DNA of 23,169 nucleotides from an uncultured Kiritimatiellota bacterium (GTDB taxonomy: Bacteria; Verrucomicrobiota; Kiritimatiellia; RFP12; UBA1067). A model generated the notes under the pieces. That model saw only the letters and a list, made by a program, of their open reading frames with translations. It had not been told where the DNA came from and did no database searches. A program made the translations under genes and the position numbers. Numbering within the stretch: position 1 is the first letter of the stretch; every line of letters starts with the position of its first letter. The stretch spans positions 1-23,169 of the forward strand of contig CAKTUI010000037.1 of assembly GCA_934621385.1 (NCBI GenBank), written 5' to 3'. Shown here one piece after another: positions 7,881 to 17,798 of the stretch.

Positions 7881-8375
7881 ATGGCAATGAATCGCGACAA
7901 GCGCAACGAAATGGGTGCGCAGGACGAACTCGACGAGCACACCGTGTTCATCAACCGTTGCGCGAAGACCGTGAAGGGCGGTCGCCGCATGAGCTTCTCC
8001 GCCGTCATCGTCGTCGGTGACAAGGAGGGCAAAGTTGGCGTTGGTTTCGGCAAGGCGAACGAGGTTTCCGATGCAATCCGCAAGGGCGGCGAGGCTGCCC
8101 GCAAGGATATGCACGAGGTCACGCTTCGCGGCAAGACGATTCCCCACGACGTCGAAGGCGTCTGCGACGGTGGTCGTGTGTTGCTGAAGCCGGCCAAGGA
8201 AGGTACCGGTCTGATCGTCGGCGGTGGCATGCGCCCCGTCCTGGAGGCGGCCGGCATTCGCGATGCCGTTGGTAAGTCGCTCGGTTCCAAGAACCGCCTC
8301 AATGTGGTCAAGGCCACACTGGACGCGCTCTCCAAGCTCCGCAGCGAAGAGGAAATCGCAGCCGCGCGCGCGTAA
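7881..8375 (+). CDS. rpsE: 30S ribosomal protein S5
   Basis: A 164-residue S5, which shapes the mRNA channel and affects decoding accuracy. The double-stranded RNA-binding domain shows KGGRRMSFSAVIVVGD and GKVGVGFGKANEV; the C-terminal domain shows RPVLEAAGIRDAVGKSLGSKN (in part) and NVVKATLDAL. After its stop only 16 nt remain before rplO, so rpmD (L30), usually found here, is absent. Confidence 0.96.
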   Translation: MAMNRDKRNEMGAQDELDEHTVFINRCAKTVKGGRRMSFSAVIVVGDKEGKVGVGFGKANEVSDAIRKGGEAARKDMHEVTLRGKTIPHDVEGVCDGGRVLLKPAKEGTGLIVGGGMRPVLEAAGIRDAVGKSLGSKNRLNVVKATLDALSKLRSEEEIAAARA

Positions 8376-8391
8376 GAAAGGAGATTAGAAA

Positions 8392-8829
8392 ATGGAACTT
8401 CATTCGCTTACGAATACCCCTGGTGCCCGTCATCGCCAGAAACGCGTTGGCCGTGGGTGCGGATCGGGCATGGGCAAGACCTCGTGCCGCGGTCAGAAGG
8501 GTCAGGCCTCCCGCAAGGGCCACAAGCACAAACTGATGTTTGAAGGTGGCCAGATGCCGCTCGTGCGTCGTCTCCCGAAGCGAGGCTTCAACAATGCCGC
8601 GTTCAACGCGAAGGCGCTTGCCGTCAATGTCTCGGATCTTGAGAAGAAGTTCGAGGCTGGTGCGGAGATCACGGTCGAGGCCCTGGCGAAGGTCGGCCTG
8701 ACCGACAACAAGAAGCCGCTGGTGAAAATCCTCGGCAACGGTGAGCTCACAAAGAAGTTCATCGTCAAGGTTCCCTGCTCGGCTTCTGCCAAGGCGAAGA
8801 TTGAGCAGGTCGGCGGCTCCGTCGCCTAA
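8392..8829 (+). CDS. rplO: 50S ribosomal protein L15
   Basis: A 145-residue L15, a late assembly protein. The glycine-rich N-terminal tail (GRGCGSGMGKTSCRGQKGQ) and the GGQMPLVRRLPKRGF block are diagnostic, and the globular C-terminal domain is complete. AAAGGAGATTAG precedes the ATG. It is the last gene of the operon: secY, which normally follows, is missing and a terminator lies 22 nt after the stop. Confidence 0.97.
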   Translation: MELHSLTNTPGARHRQKRVGRGCGSGMGKTSCRGQKGQASRKGHKHKLMFEGGQMPLVRRLPKRGFNNAAFNAKALAVNVSDLEKKFEAGAEITVEALAKVGLTDNKKPLVKILGNGELTKKFIVKVPCSASAKAKIEQVGGSVA

Positions 8830-8850
8830 TTGGATCTTGTCTTGTCAGCG

Positions 8851-8885
8851 GAAGGGGACGGTCGTTGGCCGTCCCCTTTCCTTTT
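8851..8885 (+). terminator. rho-independent terminator of the S10-spc operon
   Basis: The arms 8851-8861 and 8869-8879 form an 11-bp stem (AAGGGGACGG with CCGTCCCCTT plus one G-T pair) around a 7-nt loop, followed by a T-rich stretch to 8885. It lies 22 nt after rplO and just before the next promoter. Confidence 0.9.
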
Positions 8886-8891
8886 GGATTA

Positions 8892-8900
8892 TGCTATAAT
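8892..8900 (+). promoter_or_regulatory. extended -10 promoter of the thioesterase gene
   Basis: TGCTATAAT, a perfect extended -10, ends 7 nt before the ATG at 8908; no good -35 is visible. Transcription would start at or next to the ATG, implying a leaderless mRNA. Confidence 0.65.
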
Positions 8901-8907
8901 TCTCGCT

Positions 8908-9318
8908 ATGAAGAAGATTGTGATGGAATATCGTGTTCCATACGCCGATACGGACCAGATGGGTGTGGTGTATTACGCCAATTACCTGACCTTATTTGAG
9001 CGTGCGCGGAATGAGTTGATGCGTGCGTGCGGCTACACCTACCGTGAGTGTGAGGCAGAGGGGTGGATGCTCCCCGTCATCCACGCCGAGGTGGACTACA
9101 AAAGTCCCGCCAAATACGACGATTTGCTGGAAGTGACGGCGTTTGTGTGTGGGCGGAAGGGCGTACGCCTTGAGATTGCCTGCGAGGTTCGACGCAAGGG
9201 GAACGAGCGGATTCTCGTCTCGGGCTTTACGCGCCACTGCTTCGTCTCGACGAAGACGTTTCGTCCTATGCCACCGCCGGAGGCGTTGCTCACGGCGATG
9301 GGCATTGAGGCGGAATAA
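8908..9318 (+). CDS. acyl-CoA thioesterase, 4-hydroxybenzoyl-CoA thioesterase (YbgC/FadM) family
   Basis: A 136-residue single hotdog-fold protein that should hydrolyse an acyl-CoA thioester in the cytoplasm. The signature YADTDQMGVVYYANYL at residues 12-27 carries the catalytic Asp16 of this family, followed by the helix LFERARNELMRACG and the VIHAEVDYKSPAKYDD strand. The true substrate is not evident; in Proteobacteria ybgC sits with tol-pal, which is not so here. I chose the ATG at 8908, not the upstream TTG/ATG codons within the terminator, because the -10 box lies just upstream; an ATG at 8923 is an alternative. It converges on luxS with 6 nt between the stops and no visible terminator. 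Confidence 0.9.
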   Translation: MKKIVMEYRVPYADTDQMGVVYYANYLTLFERARNELMRACGYTYRECEAEGWMLPVIHAEVDYKSPAKYDDLLEVTAFVCGRKGVRLEIACEVRRKGNERILVSGFTRHCFVSTKTFRPMPPPEALLTAMGIEAE

Positions 9319-9324
9319 TCGTTC

Positions 9325-9801
9325 TTACTGCGGGTAGGTCAAGTTTGCGTCCGTCGCCGATTCGAGCAGTGCGAGATAGGCGGCGGCTTCGCGCTTGGCC
9401 GCCGCGAGGTCGTGAAGCTGCCAGTTGCCGCAGTCGCGTGGCGCGGCACCGGGAACGGCACCCTCGTAGTGCGCAATGAAGGCGAAGGTCCGCTTGAGAA
9501 CTGGTAGGAGATCGCGAGGGAAAAGGTCGCCGCGAACGAGGAGATAGTTCCCTGTGAGGCATCCCATCGGCCCCCAATAGACGATTCGGTCCTTCCACTC
9601 GGGGTCGTTGCGAAGGTAGGTTGCCGCGAGGTGCTCAATTGTATGAATGGCACCGTTTGAGAGTGCGGGTTCACGGTTCGGCTCCTTCATGCGGACGTCG
9701 AAAGTCGTGACGACTTCGCCCCCGACGGCATCCTTGCGGCTGACATAAAGCCCCCGAAGAAGCTTCTCGTGGTTGATGGTAAAACTCGGAATTTTTTCCA
9801 T
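9325..9801 (-). CDS. luxS: S-ribosylhomocysteine lyase, autoinducer-2 synthase
   Basis: Cleaves S-ribosylhomocysteine to homocysteine and DPD, the precursor of AI-2, in the activated methyl cycle. The 158-residue length is typical. Metal ligands are visible: His53 and His57 in HTIEH and Cys124 in DCGN; the catalytic Cys is Cys81 in GPMGCLTGNY. The start NHEKLLRGLYVS and the R37 region (FDVRMKEPN) also match. No sahN/pfs or cystathionine genes are nearby, so it stands alone. The start codon lies 6 nt downstream of a TATAAT, so the mRNA is probably leaderless. Confidence 0.96.
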   Translation of the reverse strand: MEKIPSFTINHEKLLRGLYVSRKDAVGGEVVTTFDVRMKEPNREPALSNGAIHTIEHLAATYLRNDPEWKDRIVYWGPMGCLTGNYLLVRGDLFPRDLLPVLKRTFAFIAHYEGAVPGAAPRDCGNWQLHDLAAAKREAAAYLALLESATDANLTYPQ

Positions 9802-9807
9802 GCACGT

Positions 9808-9816
9808 ATTATACCA
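9808..9816 (-). promoter_or_regulatory. extended -10 promoter of luxS
   Basis: On the minus strand the sequence reads ATGGTATAATACGTGCATG. The extended TGGTATAAT ends 6 nt before the luxS ATG. It mirrors the promoter at 9859-9867 on the opposite strand, giving an inverted pair of GTATTATACCA and TGGTATAATAC in the divergent region. Confidence 0.75.
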
Positions 9817-9858
9817 TAAGGCGGATGGGGTTTCCTTTCGGCGGGGCGACTGAATTTT

Positions 9859-9867
9859 TGGTATAAT
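9859..9867 (+). promoter_or_regulatory. extended -10 promoter of the XRE-cupin gene and accDA
   Basis: TGGTATAAT at 9859-9867 with no recognisable -35. The start codon at 9894 is 26 nt downstream, leaving room for the ribosome binding site AGGAAAGG. Confidence 0.7.
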
Positions 9868-9893
9868 ACATACTTCCTGAGGAAAGGATAATC

Positions 9894-10457
9894 ATGTCCA
9901 CTGAATCAAAAGTCGGAACAAGAATCAGAACCTACCGCGAGCGGCTCGGTATGAGCGTGTCTGCACTTGCGGAGAAGAGCGGTATTGACGAAGCTGTCAT
10001 CGATTCAATCGAGAAGGGTCTCGTTATGCCGGCGTTGGGTGTTCTGACGAAGGTTTCAAGATCCCTCGGGCAGCGTCTGGGGACATTCACGGACGACCAG
10101 TTTAAGCCGGATCCCGTCATCACACGCGCCGCTGACCTTGAGACGAAGAAAGTCGCCGGCGAAGGGCTGAACGATTTCGGGTACGCTTCCCACTCCCTTG
10201 CGCAGGGAAAGCCCGATCGGCACATGGATCCGTTCCGCATCGAATTCGCGGCGGATGGCGTTGATGCAGTTTCGAGCCACGAGGGTGAGGAACTGATTAT
10301 CTGCATCTCGGGTGAGGTTGAACTGACTTACGGCAACGAGAAGACGGTGCTTCGTGCGGGTGATACGGCCTACTACAATTCGGTTGTCCGGCATGGCTTG
10401 CGCGCGGTTGGCGGTCAGCCCGCGTCAATTTACGGCATCGTGTTCATGCCGTTCTAA
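9894..10457 (+). CDS. XRE-family transcriptional regulator with C-terminal cupin domain
   Basis: A 187-residue two-domain protein. Residues about 8-62 form an XRE helix-turn-helix (GTRIRTYRERLGMSVSALA, then SIEKGLVMPALGVLTKVSRSLG), and residues about 115-185 a cupin barrel (SSHEGEELIICISGEVEL, then LRAGDTAYYNSVVRHGLRA). Members of this fold bind DNA and sense a small ligand through the cupin; the ligand here is unknown. It is 30 nt upstream of accD on the same strand with no terminator between, so it is probably co-transcribed with accDA and may regulate lipid synthesis, which is inference. It is divergent from luxS. Confidence 0.9.
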   Translation: MSTESKVGTRIRTYRERLGMSVSALAEKSGIDEAVIDSIEKGLVMPALGVLTKVSRSLGQRLGTFTDDQFKPDPVITRAADLETKKVAGEGLNDFGYASHSLAQGKPDRHMDPFRIEFAADGVDAVSSHEGEELIICISGEVELTYGNEKTVLRAGDTAYYNSVVRHGLRAVGGQPASIYGIVFMPF

Positions 10458-10487
10458 CGCATTTTCTAAAACGGAGGAGGTTAACTA

Positions 10488-11318
10488 ATGGCCTGGTTCG
10501 AAAGAAAAGAGAAAAAGCCGGCGATTCCGCCGACAAAGGCGCTTTGGGCGGTGTGTCCCAAGTGCAAGAGTCACTTCGCAAAGGATGTGTGGAAGAAAAA
10601 CGGTTCCATTTGCCCGAAGTGCAACTATCATGGGCGTCTTTCGGCGCGTGAACGCATCGCGCAAGTGACGGACAAGGATAGTTTTGCCGAGGTCTTCCGT
10701 GCGGTGAGTTATTCGGACCACCTCGATTTTCACGACGCGACGGGCCCTTACAAGGCGAAGGTCGAAGCCGCGATTGCCAAGACGGGCGAGACCGAGTCCA
10801 TCGTGATGGGCACGTCGAAGATTGACGGTCATCCCGTGATGCTGGGCGTGATGGACTTCTCATTCATGGGCGGCAGCCTTGGCACGGGAACGGGCGAGCG
10901 CATTGCGAAGGCCTGCGAGCAGGCGCTGGCCGAGCGTCGTCCGCTCATCATCTTCTGCGCATCGGGTGGTGCGCGTATGCACGAGGGCATCCTTTCGCTG
11001 ATGCAGATGGCCAAGACGTCTGCGGCGATTGGCCGCCTGAAGGATGCGGGGCTTCCCTACATCTCCGTGCTGACGGACCCGACGACGGGTGGCGTGAGCG
11101 CGAGTTTTGCGATGCTGGGCGACATCAATATCACGGAGCCGCGTGCGCTGATCGGGTTTGCGGGTCGCCGCGTCATCGAGAACACGATTCACCAGAAGCT
11201 TCCGGCTGATTTCCAGTCTGCCGAGTACCTTGAGAAGCACGGCTTCATTGACAAGATTGTCGAGCGCAAGGACCTGAAGAAGTTCCTGGCGAAGATGCTC
11301 GATTACTTTGGTTTCTGA
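10488..11318 (+). CDS. accD: acetyl-CoA carboxylase carboxyltransferase subunit beta
   Basis: Transfers the carboxyl group from biotin on BCCP to acetyl-CoA to make malonyl-CoA, the first committed step of fatty acid synthesis, together with AccA. The 276 residues include an N-terminal zinc ribbon with Cys23, 26, 42 and 45 and a crotonase-like domain with MDFSFMGGSLGTGTGERI and the oxyanion region CASGGARMHEG. The very strong GGAGGAGG is 8 nt before the ATG. accA follows after 23 nt; accB and accC are not in the window. Confidence 0.97.
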   Translation: MAWFERKEKKPAIPPTKALWAVCPKCKSHFAKDVWKKNGSICPKCNYHGRLSARERIAQVTDKDSFAEVFRAVSYSDHLDFHDATGPYKAKVEAAIAKTGETESIVMGTSKIDGHPVMLGVMDFSFMGGSLGTGTGERIAKACEQALAERRPLIIFCASGGARMHEGILSLMQMAKTSAAIGRLKDAGLPYISVLTDPTTGGVSASFAMLGDINITEPRALIGFAGRRVIENTIHQKLPADFQSAEYLEKHGFIDKIVERKDLKKFLAKMLDYFGF

Positions 11319-11341
11319 AATCGGAAGGAGCGTGAGGTAAA

Positions 11342-12145
11342 ATGAAGAAGATGACAGCGATGGACAGGGTGAAGCTGGCGCGTGATCCGAAGCGTCCGCA
11401 CCTGAAGGATTTCATCCGCCTGATGTGTTCCGACTTTGAGGAATTGCACGGCGACCGTCTCGTCAACGACGACCGTGGGCTGATTGGCGGTTTTGCGACG
11501 ATTGACGGCGAGAAGGTCGTTGTCCTCGGGCATCACAAGGGTGAGACCGTCGAGGAGAACATGGAGGCCAACTTCGGCATGGCGAATCCGGACGGATACC
11601 GCAAGGCGATGCGTCTGGCGAAATTGGCGGAGAAGTTCCACCGTCCCGTTGTGACGTTCGTCGATACGCCCGGTGCCTACCCCGGGGATACGGCGGAAGC
11701 ACGCGGCCAGGCGGAGGCGATTGCGAAGTCGCTGGAGTTCTTTGCGGCCCTGAAGACACCCGTGGTGGTCGTCGTGACGGGTGAAGGTGGCTCGGGTGGT
11801 GCGCTTGCGATTGCCGTTGGCGATCGGATTCTCATGATGGAGAATGCGGTCTACTCGGTAATTTCGCCAGAGGGGTGCGCGGGCATCCTGTGGCGTGACG
11901 GGGCGAAGGCTCCCGAAGCGGCCGAGGCGCTGAAGATTACGGCGGCGGATCTCAAGAAACTTGGCGTTATCGACGGCATCATCAAGGAACCGGCCGGTGG
12001 TGCCCAGAAGAATCACGAGTTGGCCGTGGCGGCAGTCAAGAAGGCCGTCCTCTCGGCTCTTGCCGAACTCAAGGGACTTTCGGCGGAAGAACTCGTCAAC
12101 CGGCGTTACGATCGCCTCCAGGCGATGGGGCGGTTCGGGGCCTGA
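11342..12145 (+). CDS. accA: acetyl-CoA carboxylase carboxyltransferase subunit alpha (short form)
   Basis: Partner of AccD in the carboxyltransferase heterotetramer. Core blocks are all present: ARDPKRPHLKDFIRLM, FGMANPDGYRKAMRLA, VDTPGAYPGDTAEARGQAEA (in part), GEGGSGGALAIAVGDRI and YSVISPEGCAGILWRD. At 267 residues it lacks the roughly 55-residue N-terminal helical extension of the 319-residue E. coli protein, as seen also in short forms from Firmicutes. The ATG has GGAAGGAGCGTGAGG upstream, supporting this start. Confidence 0.96.
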   Translation: MKKMTAMDRVKLARDPKRPHLKDFIRLMCSDFEELHGDRLVNDDRGLIGGFATIDGEKVVVLGHHKGETVEENMEANFGMANPDGYRKAMRLAKLAEKFHRPVVTFVDTPGAYPGDTAEARGQAEAIAKSLEFFAALKTPVVVVVTGEGGSGGALAIAVGDRILMMENAVYSVISPEGCAGILWRDGAKAPEAAEALKITAADLKKLGVIDGIIKEPAGGAQKNHELAVAAVKKAVLSALAELKGLSAEELVNRRYDRLQAMGRFGA

Positions 12146-12166
12146 GGACACAGGAGCCATTGGACG

Positions 12167-12595
12167 ATGGAAGAGCGGCTGATCATTGACATTGCACGGA
12201 TGAACCCCGAGGGCGAAGACCTCGTGGGTGAAGTTGATGCAATTGACCTTGAGGAGGAGTTCGTCCATCCCTTTGGCGGTATCCGTTATCGGCTGACGGC
12301 ACAGCTCTTTGGAGCCGAGCTTCTGGTGCGTGGGCATCTTGAGCAGGATTTCTCGCTTGTCTGCAGCCGGTGCGGAAAGGACTTCGACACGACGGTAAAG
12401 GTTGATGATTTTACCGTTTCGGTCGAGGTTAAGGATAATCAGGCGGAGGTCGATTTGACCGAAGACGCAAGAGAGTGTATAATACTCGCCCTACCGACAT
12501 ACCCGGTATGCGACGAAAAGTGCCCAGGAATCGTCCAGAAGGCGGTCGAGCCGAAGGATGACAGATGGGGGGCGCTTGATACGATCAAAGTGTAA
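12167..12595 (+). CDS. yceD: YceD/DUF177 family protein, probable 23S rRNA accumulation factor
   Basis: A 142-residue DUF177 protein. It shows the family's LVCSRCGKDF cysteine pair (about residues 64-67) and the C-terminal acid region with LALPTYPVCDEKC, in the constant position just before rpmF. In E. coli and plants YceD relatives are needed for normal 23S rRNA accumulation; function here is by analogy. A near-consensus promoter lies within its coding sequence (12455-12483). Confidence 0.88.
   Translation: MEERLIIDIARMNPEGEDLVGEVDAIDLEEEFVHPFGGIRYRLTAQLFGAELLVRGHLEQDFSLVCSRCGKDFDTTVKVDDFTVSVEVKDNQAEVDLTEDARECIILALPTYPVCDEKCPGIVQKAVEPKDDRWGALDTIKV
12455..12483 (+). promoter_or_regulatory. 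internal promoter within yceD, for rpmF-plsX
   Basis: TTGACC (12455-12460) and TATAAT (12478-12483) are 17 bp apart, the best sigma-70-type match in the window. It would start transcription near 12490, about 140 nt before rpmF. E. coli is also known to have promoters inside this gene driving rpmF. Confidence 0.75.
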
Positions 12596-12631
12596 AAGAA
12601 GACACAGACAGAGTAGTAAGGAGTACAGAAA

Positions 12632-12817
12632 ATGGCAAGCCCTAAGAACAGGAAGTCCAAAATGCGTAAGCGTCAGCGCGTGGCGCAGCTTGAAAAGCCG
12701 ATTCTCGCGACGGTCGGCACCTGCCCGGCGTGCGGCGCGGCGGTTCGTTCGCACCGTGCGTGCCCGAAGTGCGGCACCTACCGTGGCCGTAAGGTCGTGG
12801 CCGTTGACGCCGAGTAA
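12632..12817 (+). CDS. rpmF: 50S ribosomal protein L32 (zinc-binding form)
   Basis: A 61-residue L32. It opens ASPKNRKSKMRKRQRVAQ and carries a zinc ribbon with Cys31, 34, 44 and 47 (CPAC, CPKC). AAGGAGTACAG precedes the ATG. It lies between yceD and plsX as in many bacteria. Its stop codon sits in the loop of a perfect hairpin (12806-12827). Confidence 0.96.
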   Translation: MASPKNRKSKMRKRQRVAQLEKPILATVGTCPACGAAVRSHRACPKCGTYRGRKVVAVDAE

Positions 12818-12827
12818 CATCGGCGTC
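12806..12827 (+). promoter_or_regulatory. hairpin across the rpmF stop codon
   Basis: GACGCCGA (12806-12813) and TCGGCGTC (12820-12827) form a perfect 8-bp stem with a 6-nt loop holding the TAA stop. No immediate T-run follows, so it is not a standard terminator; it may lower read-through into plsX or protect the rpmF message 3' end. Confidence 0.5.
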
Positions 12828-12859
12828 GCGGAACTTTCCCTTTAGCAACGGAAGTCAGC

Positions 12860-13911
12860 ATGGTACGGGTCGCGTTGGATGCGATGGGGGGGGATTATGC
12901 CCCCAAGCAAATTGTCGTAGGCGCCGTTGAGGCGGCTTGCGGCATTGAGGGCGTCAAGATTCTTCTCGTCGGCCAAATGGCCGCGATACAGAAGGTCGTT
13001 GACGAGTTCTCGAAGGATCGCAAGGCGCTCTTCCAGCACGCGATTGAAAAGGGCTCGCTCGAAATCATCCCGGCCTCGGACGAGATTGAGATGAACGAAG
13101 TGCCCGTTGAGGCCGTCCGCCGAAAGAAGGACTGCTCGATTAACGTGGCCATGCGGCTCGTGAAGGAGAAACGAGCGGACGTCTTTGTGTCCGCTGGCAA
13201 TTCCGGTGCGGTTGCGACGAGCGCCATTGTCAACCTGGGTCGCATCCCGGGTGTCAAGCGTCCGGCGATTGCCATGGTCTTGCCGACGCGCTCACCGACG
13301 CGTCCGTTGCTGTTGCTCGATGCGGGCGCGAACATGGACTGCCACCCCGAGTGGCTTGTGCAGTTCGCCATCATGGGCAATGTCTACTCGGAGCGGGTCC
13401 TGAAGCGTGAACGCCCGGCCATCGGGCTACTATCCATCGGTACGGAGGACTGCAAGGGCAATGCCCTCGTCCATGAGACCTACCCGATTCTCAAGTCGGT
13501 CAAGGGGCTCAATTTCGTCGGCAACATTGAGGGGCATGACATCTGCGGTGGCGAGGTCGATGTCGCCGTTGCGGATGGGTTTGTCGGCAATGTGGTTCTG
13601 AAGACGGCTGAGTCGGTTGCGCATGCGGTCGGCGGCTGGCTGAAGAGCGAGTTGAAGAAGAACTTCTTCCGCATGTGCTGCGCTCTCTTGCTTAAAGGTG
13701 CGTTCAAGGCCCTCAAGAAGCAGTTGGATCCCGAGGTCTATGGGGGCGCGCCGCTCCTTGGTGTGCCCGGGGCCGTCATCATTACGCACGGGAATTCGAC
13801 CCACAAGGCCATTTTCTACGCCGTCAAAGCCGGCGTCGCTGCGGCGACCAACGACGTGTCGGGGCTTATCGAAAAAGCGATCGCCGCACACGCCGAGGAC
13901 GTCAAGCAGAA

Positions 13912-13915
<4 letters not shown>
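12860..13915 (+). CDS. plsX: phosphate acyltransferase PlsX
   Basis: Makes acyl-phosphate from acyl-ACP and phosphate, the donor used by PlsY in phospholipid synthesis; a peripheral membrane enzyme. The 351 residues begin VRVALDAMGGDYAPKQ and contain VFVSAGNSGAVATSAI, LLLLDAGANMDCHPEW, IGLLSIGTEDCKGN, GNIEGHDI and VADGFVGNVVLKT, all family blocks. It follows rpmF by 42 nt. The usual downstream fabH is absent; instead its TGA overlaps the leuS ATG by four bases. Confidence 0.96.
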
Positions 13916-16488
<2,573 letters not shown>

Positions 16489-16489
16489 G

Positions 16490-17053
16490 ATGGCTTCGCT
16501 GAAATTTCTCAAGGTCCTTGGCTCCTGGCGTGACGTCGCGGACGCGGCGCGTACGACGATTCGCCGCGAGGAGGGGACGGGTGAGCCGAGTTCGCGCTGG
16601 AAGAAGCGCATTCTCCTGGCCGAGCATTCGCCAATCCGCAAGTTGACCTTCAACTGGAAGTGGCTCGATCTGCCCTACTGGGTCAGTGTGCACTTCGTCC
16701 GTCACAAATTCGGCATCGAGCACTTCGTCTCGACGCAGCGGAGCGATCGCACGGGCGTCTCGCGGAATGAGAGCCGTCAGGACGCTCCCGTGATGCACGA
16801 GTGCTTCGCCAATGCCCAGGCGGTCATGTTCATTTCGCGCCGCCGTCTGTGCGGGCAGGCGAGTCCCGAGACGCGTGCGGCCTGGCGGCTGGTCGTGGAC
16901 GAAATCGCCAAGCATGAGCCGGAGGTCGCCGCCTGCTGTGTGCCGGAATGCGTCTACCGTGGCTTCTGCCCGGAGTTTAAGCCGTGTGGATACTGTGGCT
17001 CGCCCGCCTGGGAGAAGGCCGTCGCAGAATACCGAAAGGTCCCATCCGCTTGA
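16490..17053 (+). CDS. ThyX-like protein (divergent FAD-dependent thymidylate synthase family)
   Basis: A 187-residue protein. The central part, from HSPIRKLTFNWKW through LPYWVSVHFVRHKFGIEHFV to STQRSDRTGVSRNE, resembles divergent ThyX-like proteins of Firmicutes and phages, where an RH-containing block stands in for the canonical RHRxxSxNxxSxR. The classical spacing and the expected catalytic Ser pattern are not there, so thymidylate synthase activity is doubtful. The C-terminus is unusually cysteine-rich (CCVPECVYRGFCPEF, then CGYCG), suggesting a metal site. It begins 1 nt after leuS and ends 1 nt before the HAD gene, hence one operon. Family assignment rests on memory of the pattern. Confidence 0.6.
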   Translation: MASLKFLKVLGSWRDVADAARTTIRREEGTGEPSSRWKKRILLAEHSPIRKLTFNWKWLDLPYWVSVHFVRHKFGIEHFVSTQRSDRTGVSRNESRQDAPVMHECFANAQAVMFISRRRLCGQASPETRAAWRLVVDEIAKHEPEVAACCVPECVYRGFCPEFKPCGYCGSPAWEKAVAEYRKVPSA

Positions 17054-17054
17054 T

Positions 17055-17702
17055 ATGAACGCCGTCTTCTTCGATATGGACGGAACGCTCATCGACTCGC
17101 GGGCGGACCTCGCGGCAACGGTGAACCATACGCGGCGCGACCTTGGCTTGGCGGAACTTTCGCAGGAGGATGTCCTGGCCCACGTTGGGCAGGGCGCACG
17201 GTACTTGCTGGCGCATGCGATTCCCGAGCGGGCGGACGATGTGGAGGCCCTTTGGGAAATCTTCCGGAGCCATTATGCCGAGCACATGCTGGAGTCGGTC
17301 GAACTCTATCCGTCCGTTCGGCAGACATTGGAGGAACTGGCGCGGCGCGGCTGGCTGATGGGCATCAACACCTCGAAGCCGGCCTTTGCCACGCGTGCCA
17401 TTCTTGAGCATTTCGGACTTCTCAGATATTTTGGGAATGCCATTGTCGCGGGCGGCGACTGTGCGGAGATGAAGCCGAGCGCCCTGCCCCTTCGGGAGTG
17501 TGCGGCGCGGTTGCGCGGCCATCGCCTTTCGTCCCATGACTGGATGGTGGGCGACAGCTGGACGGATATGCAGTGCGCAACCAATGCGGGAATCAAGAGC
17601 GCATTCTGCTCGTTCGGTTTCGGTCGCCTCGGCGATTCGCGCTTTACGGTGCGCATCAACCGCATGGACGAACTTCTCCGCTACCTGAAGGCGGAAGACT
17701 GA
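17055..17702 (+). CDS. HAD-superfamily hydrolase, phosphoglycolate phosphatase-like (Gph)
   Basis: A 215-residue HAD phosphatase. Motif I FFDMDGTLIDS has the nucleophile Asp7 and acid Asp9; motif II is INTSKPAF; the motif III Lys is in EMKPSALPL; motif IV is VGDSWTDMQ. The helical cap (residues about 16-80) is of the Gph/PGMB type. Substrate is probably phosphoglycolate or another small phosphate ester; the sequence alone does not decide. Last gene of the plsX-leuS cluster, with no clear terminator after it. Confidence 0.87.
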   Translation: MNAVFFDMDGTLIDSRADLAATVNHTRRDLGLAELSQEDVLAHVGQGARYLLAHAIPERADDVEALWEIFRSHYAEHMLESVELYPSVRQTLEELARRGWLMGINTSKPAFATRAILEHFGLLRYFGNAIVAGGDCAEMKPSALPLRECAARLRGHRLSSHDWMVGDSWTDMQCATNAGIKSAFCSFGFGRLGDSRFTVRINRMDELLRYLKAED

Positions 17703-17720
17703 GGACGGTCCGGCCAGGAC

Positions 17721-17746
17721 AACACACGGTATGTGTTCGCAATACC
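17721..17746 (+). promoter_or_regulatory. overlapping dyads upstream of manA
   Basis: AACACA and TGTGTT (17721-17726, 17732-17737) form an inverted repeat with 5-nt spacing, and GGTAT and ATACC (17728-17732, 17742-17746) form a second, overlapping one. They lie about 40-65 nt upstream of the manA -10. They could be an operator or mutually exclusive hairpins; no T-run supports a terminator. Confidence 0.3.
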
Positions 17747-17783
17747 ATAAACCTTTGGGGCGGAAGACAGAAATCCGCAGTTA

Positions 17784-17792
17784 TGGTAAAAT
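17784..17792 (+). promoter_or_regulatory. extended -10 promoter of manA
   Basis: TGGTAAAAT ends 6 nt before the ATG at 17799. No good -35 is seen. The geometry implies a leaderless manA mRNA, as for luxS. Confidence 0.65.
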
Positions 17793-17798
17793 ATGCGC

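Noticed and set aside
8830..8907. Upstream in-frame start for the thioesterase at 8830
   Set aside because: It would translate the terminator stem and lies before the -10 box; the family similarity starts after 8908.
9319..9324. Bidirectional terminator between the thioesterase and luxS
   Set aside because: The stops are only 6 nt apart and no stem with a T-run is visible on either strand.
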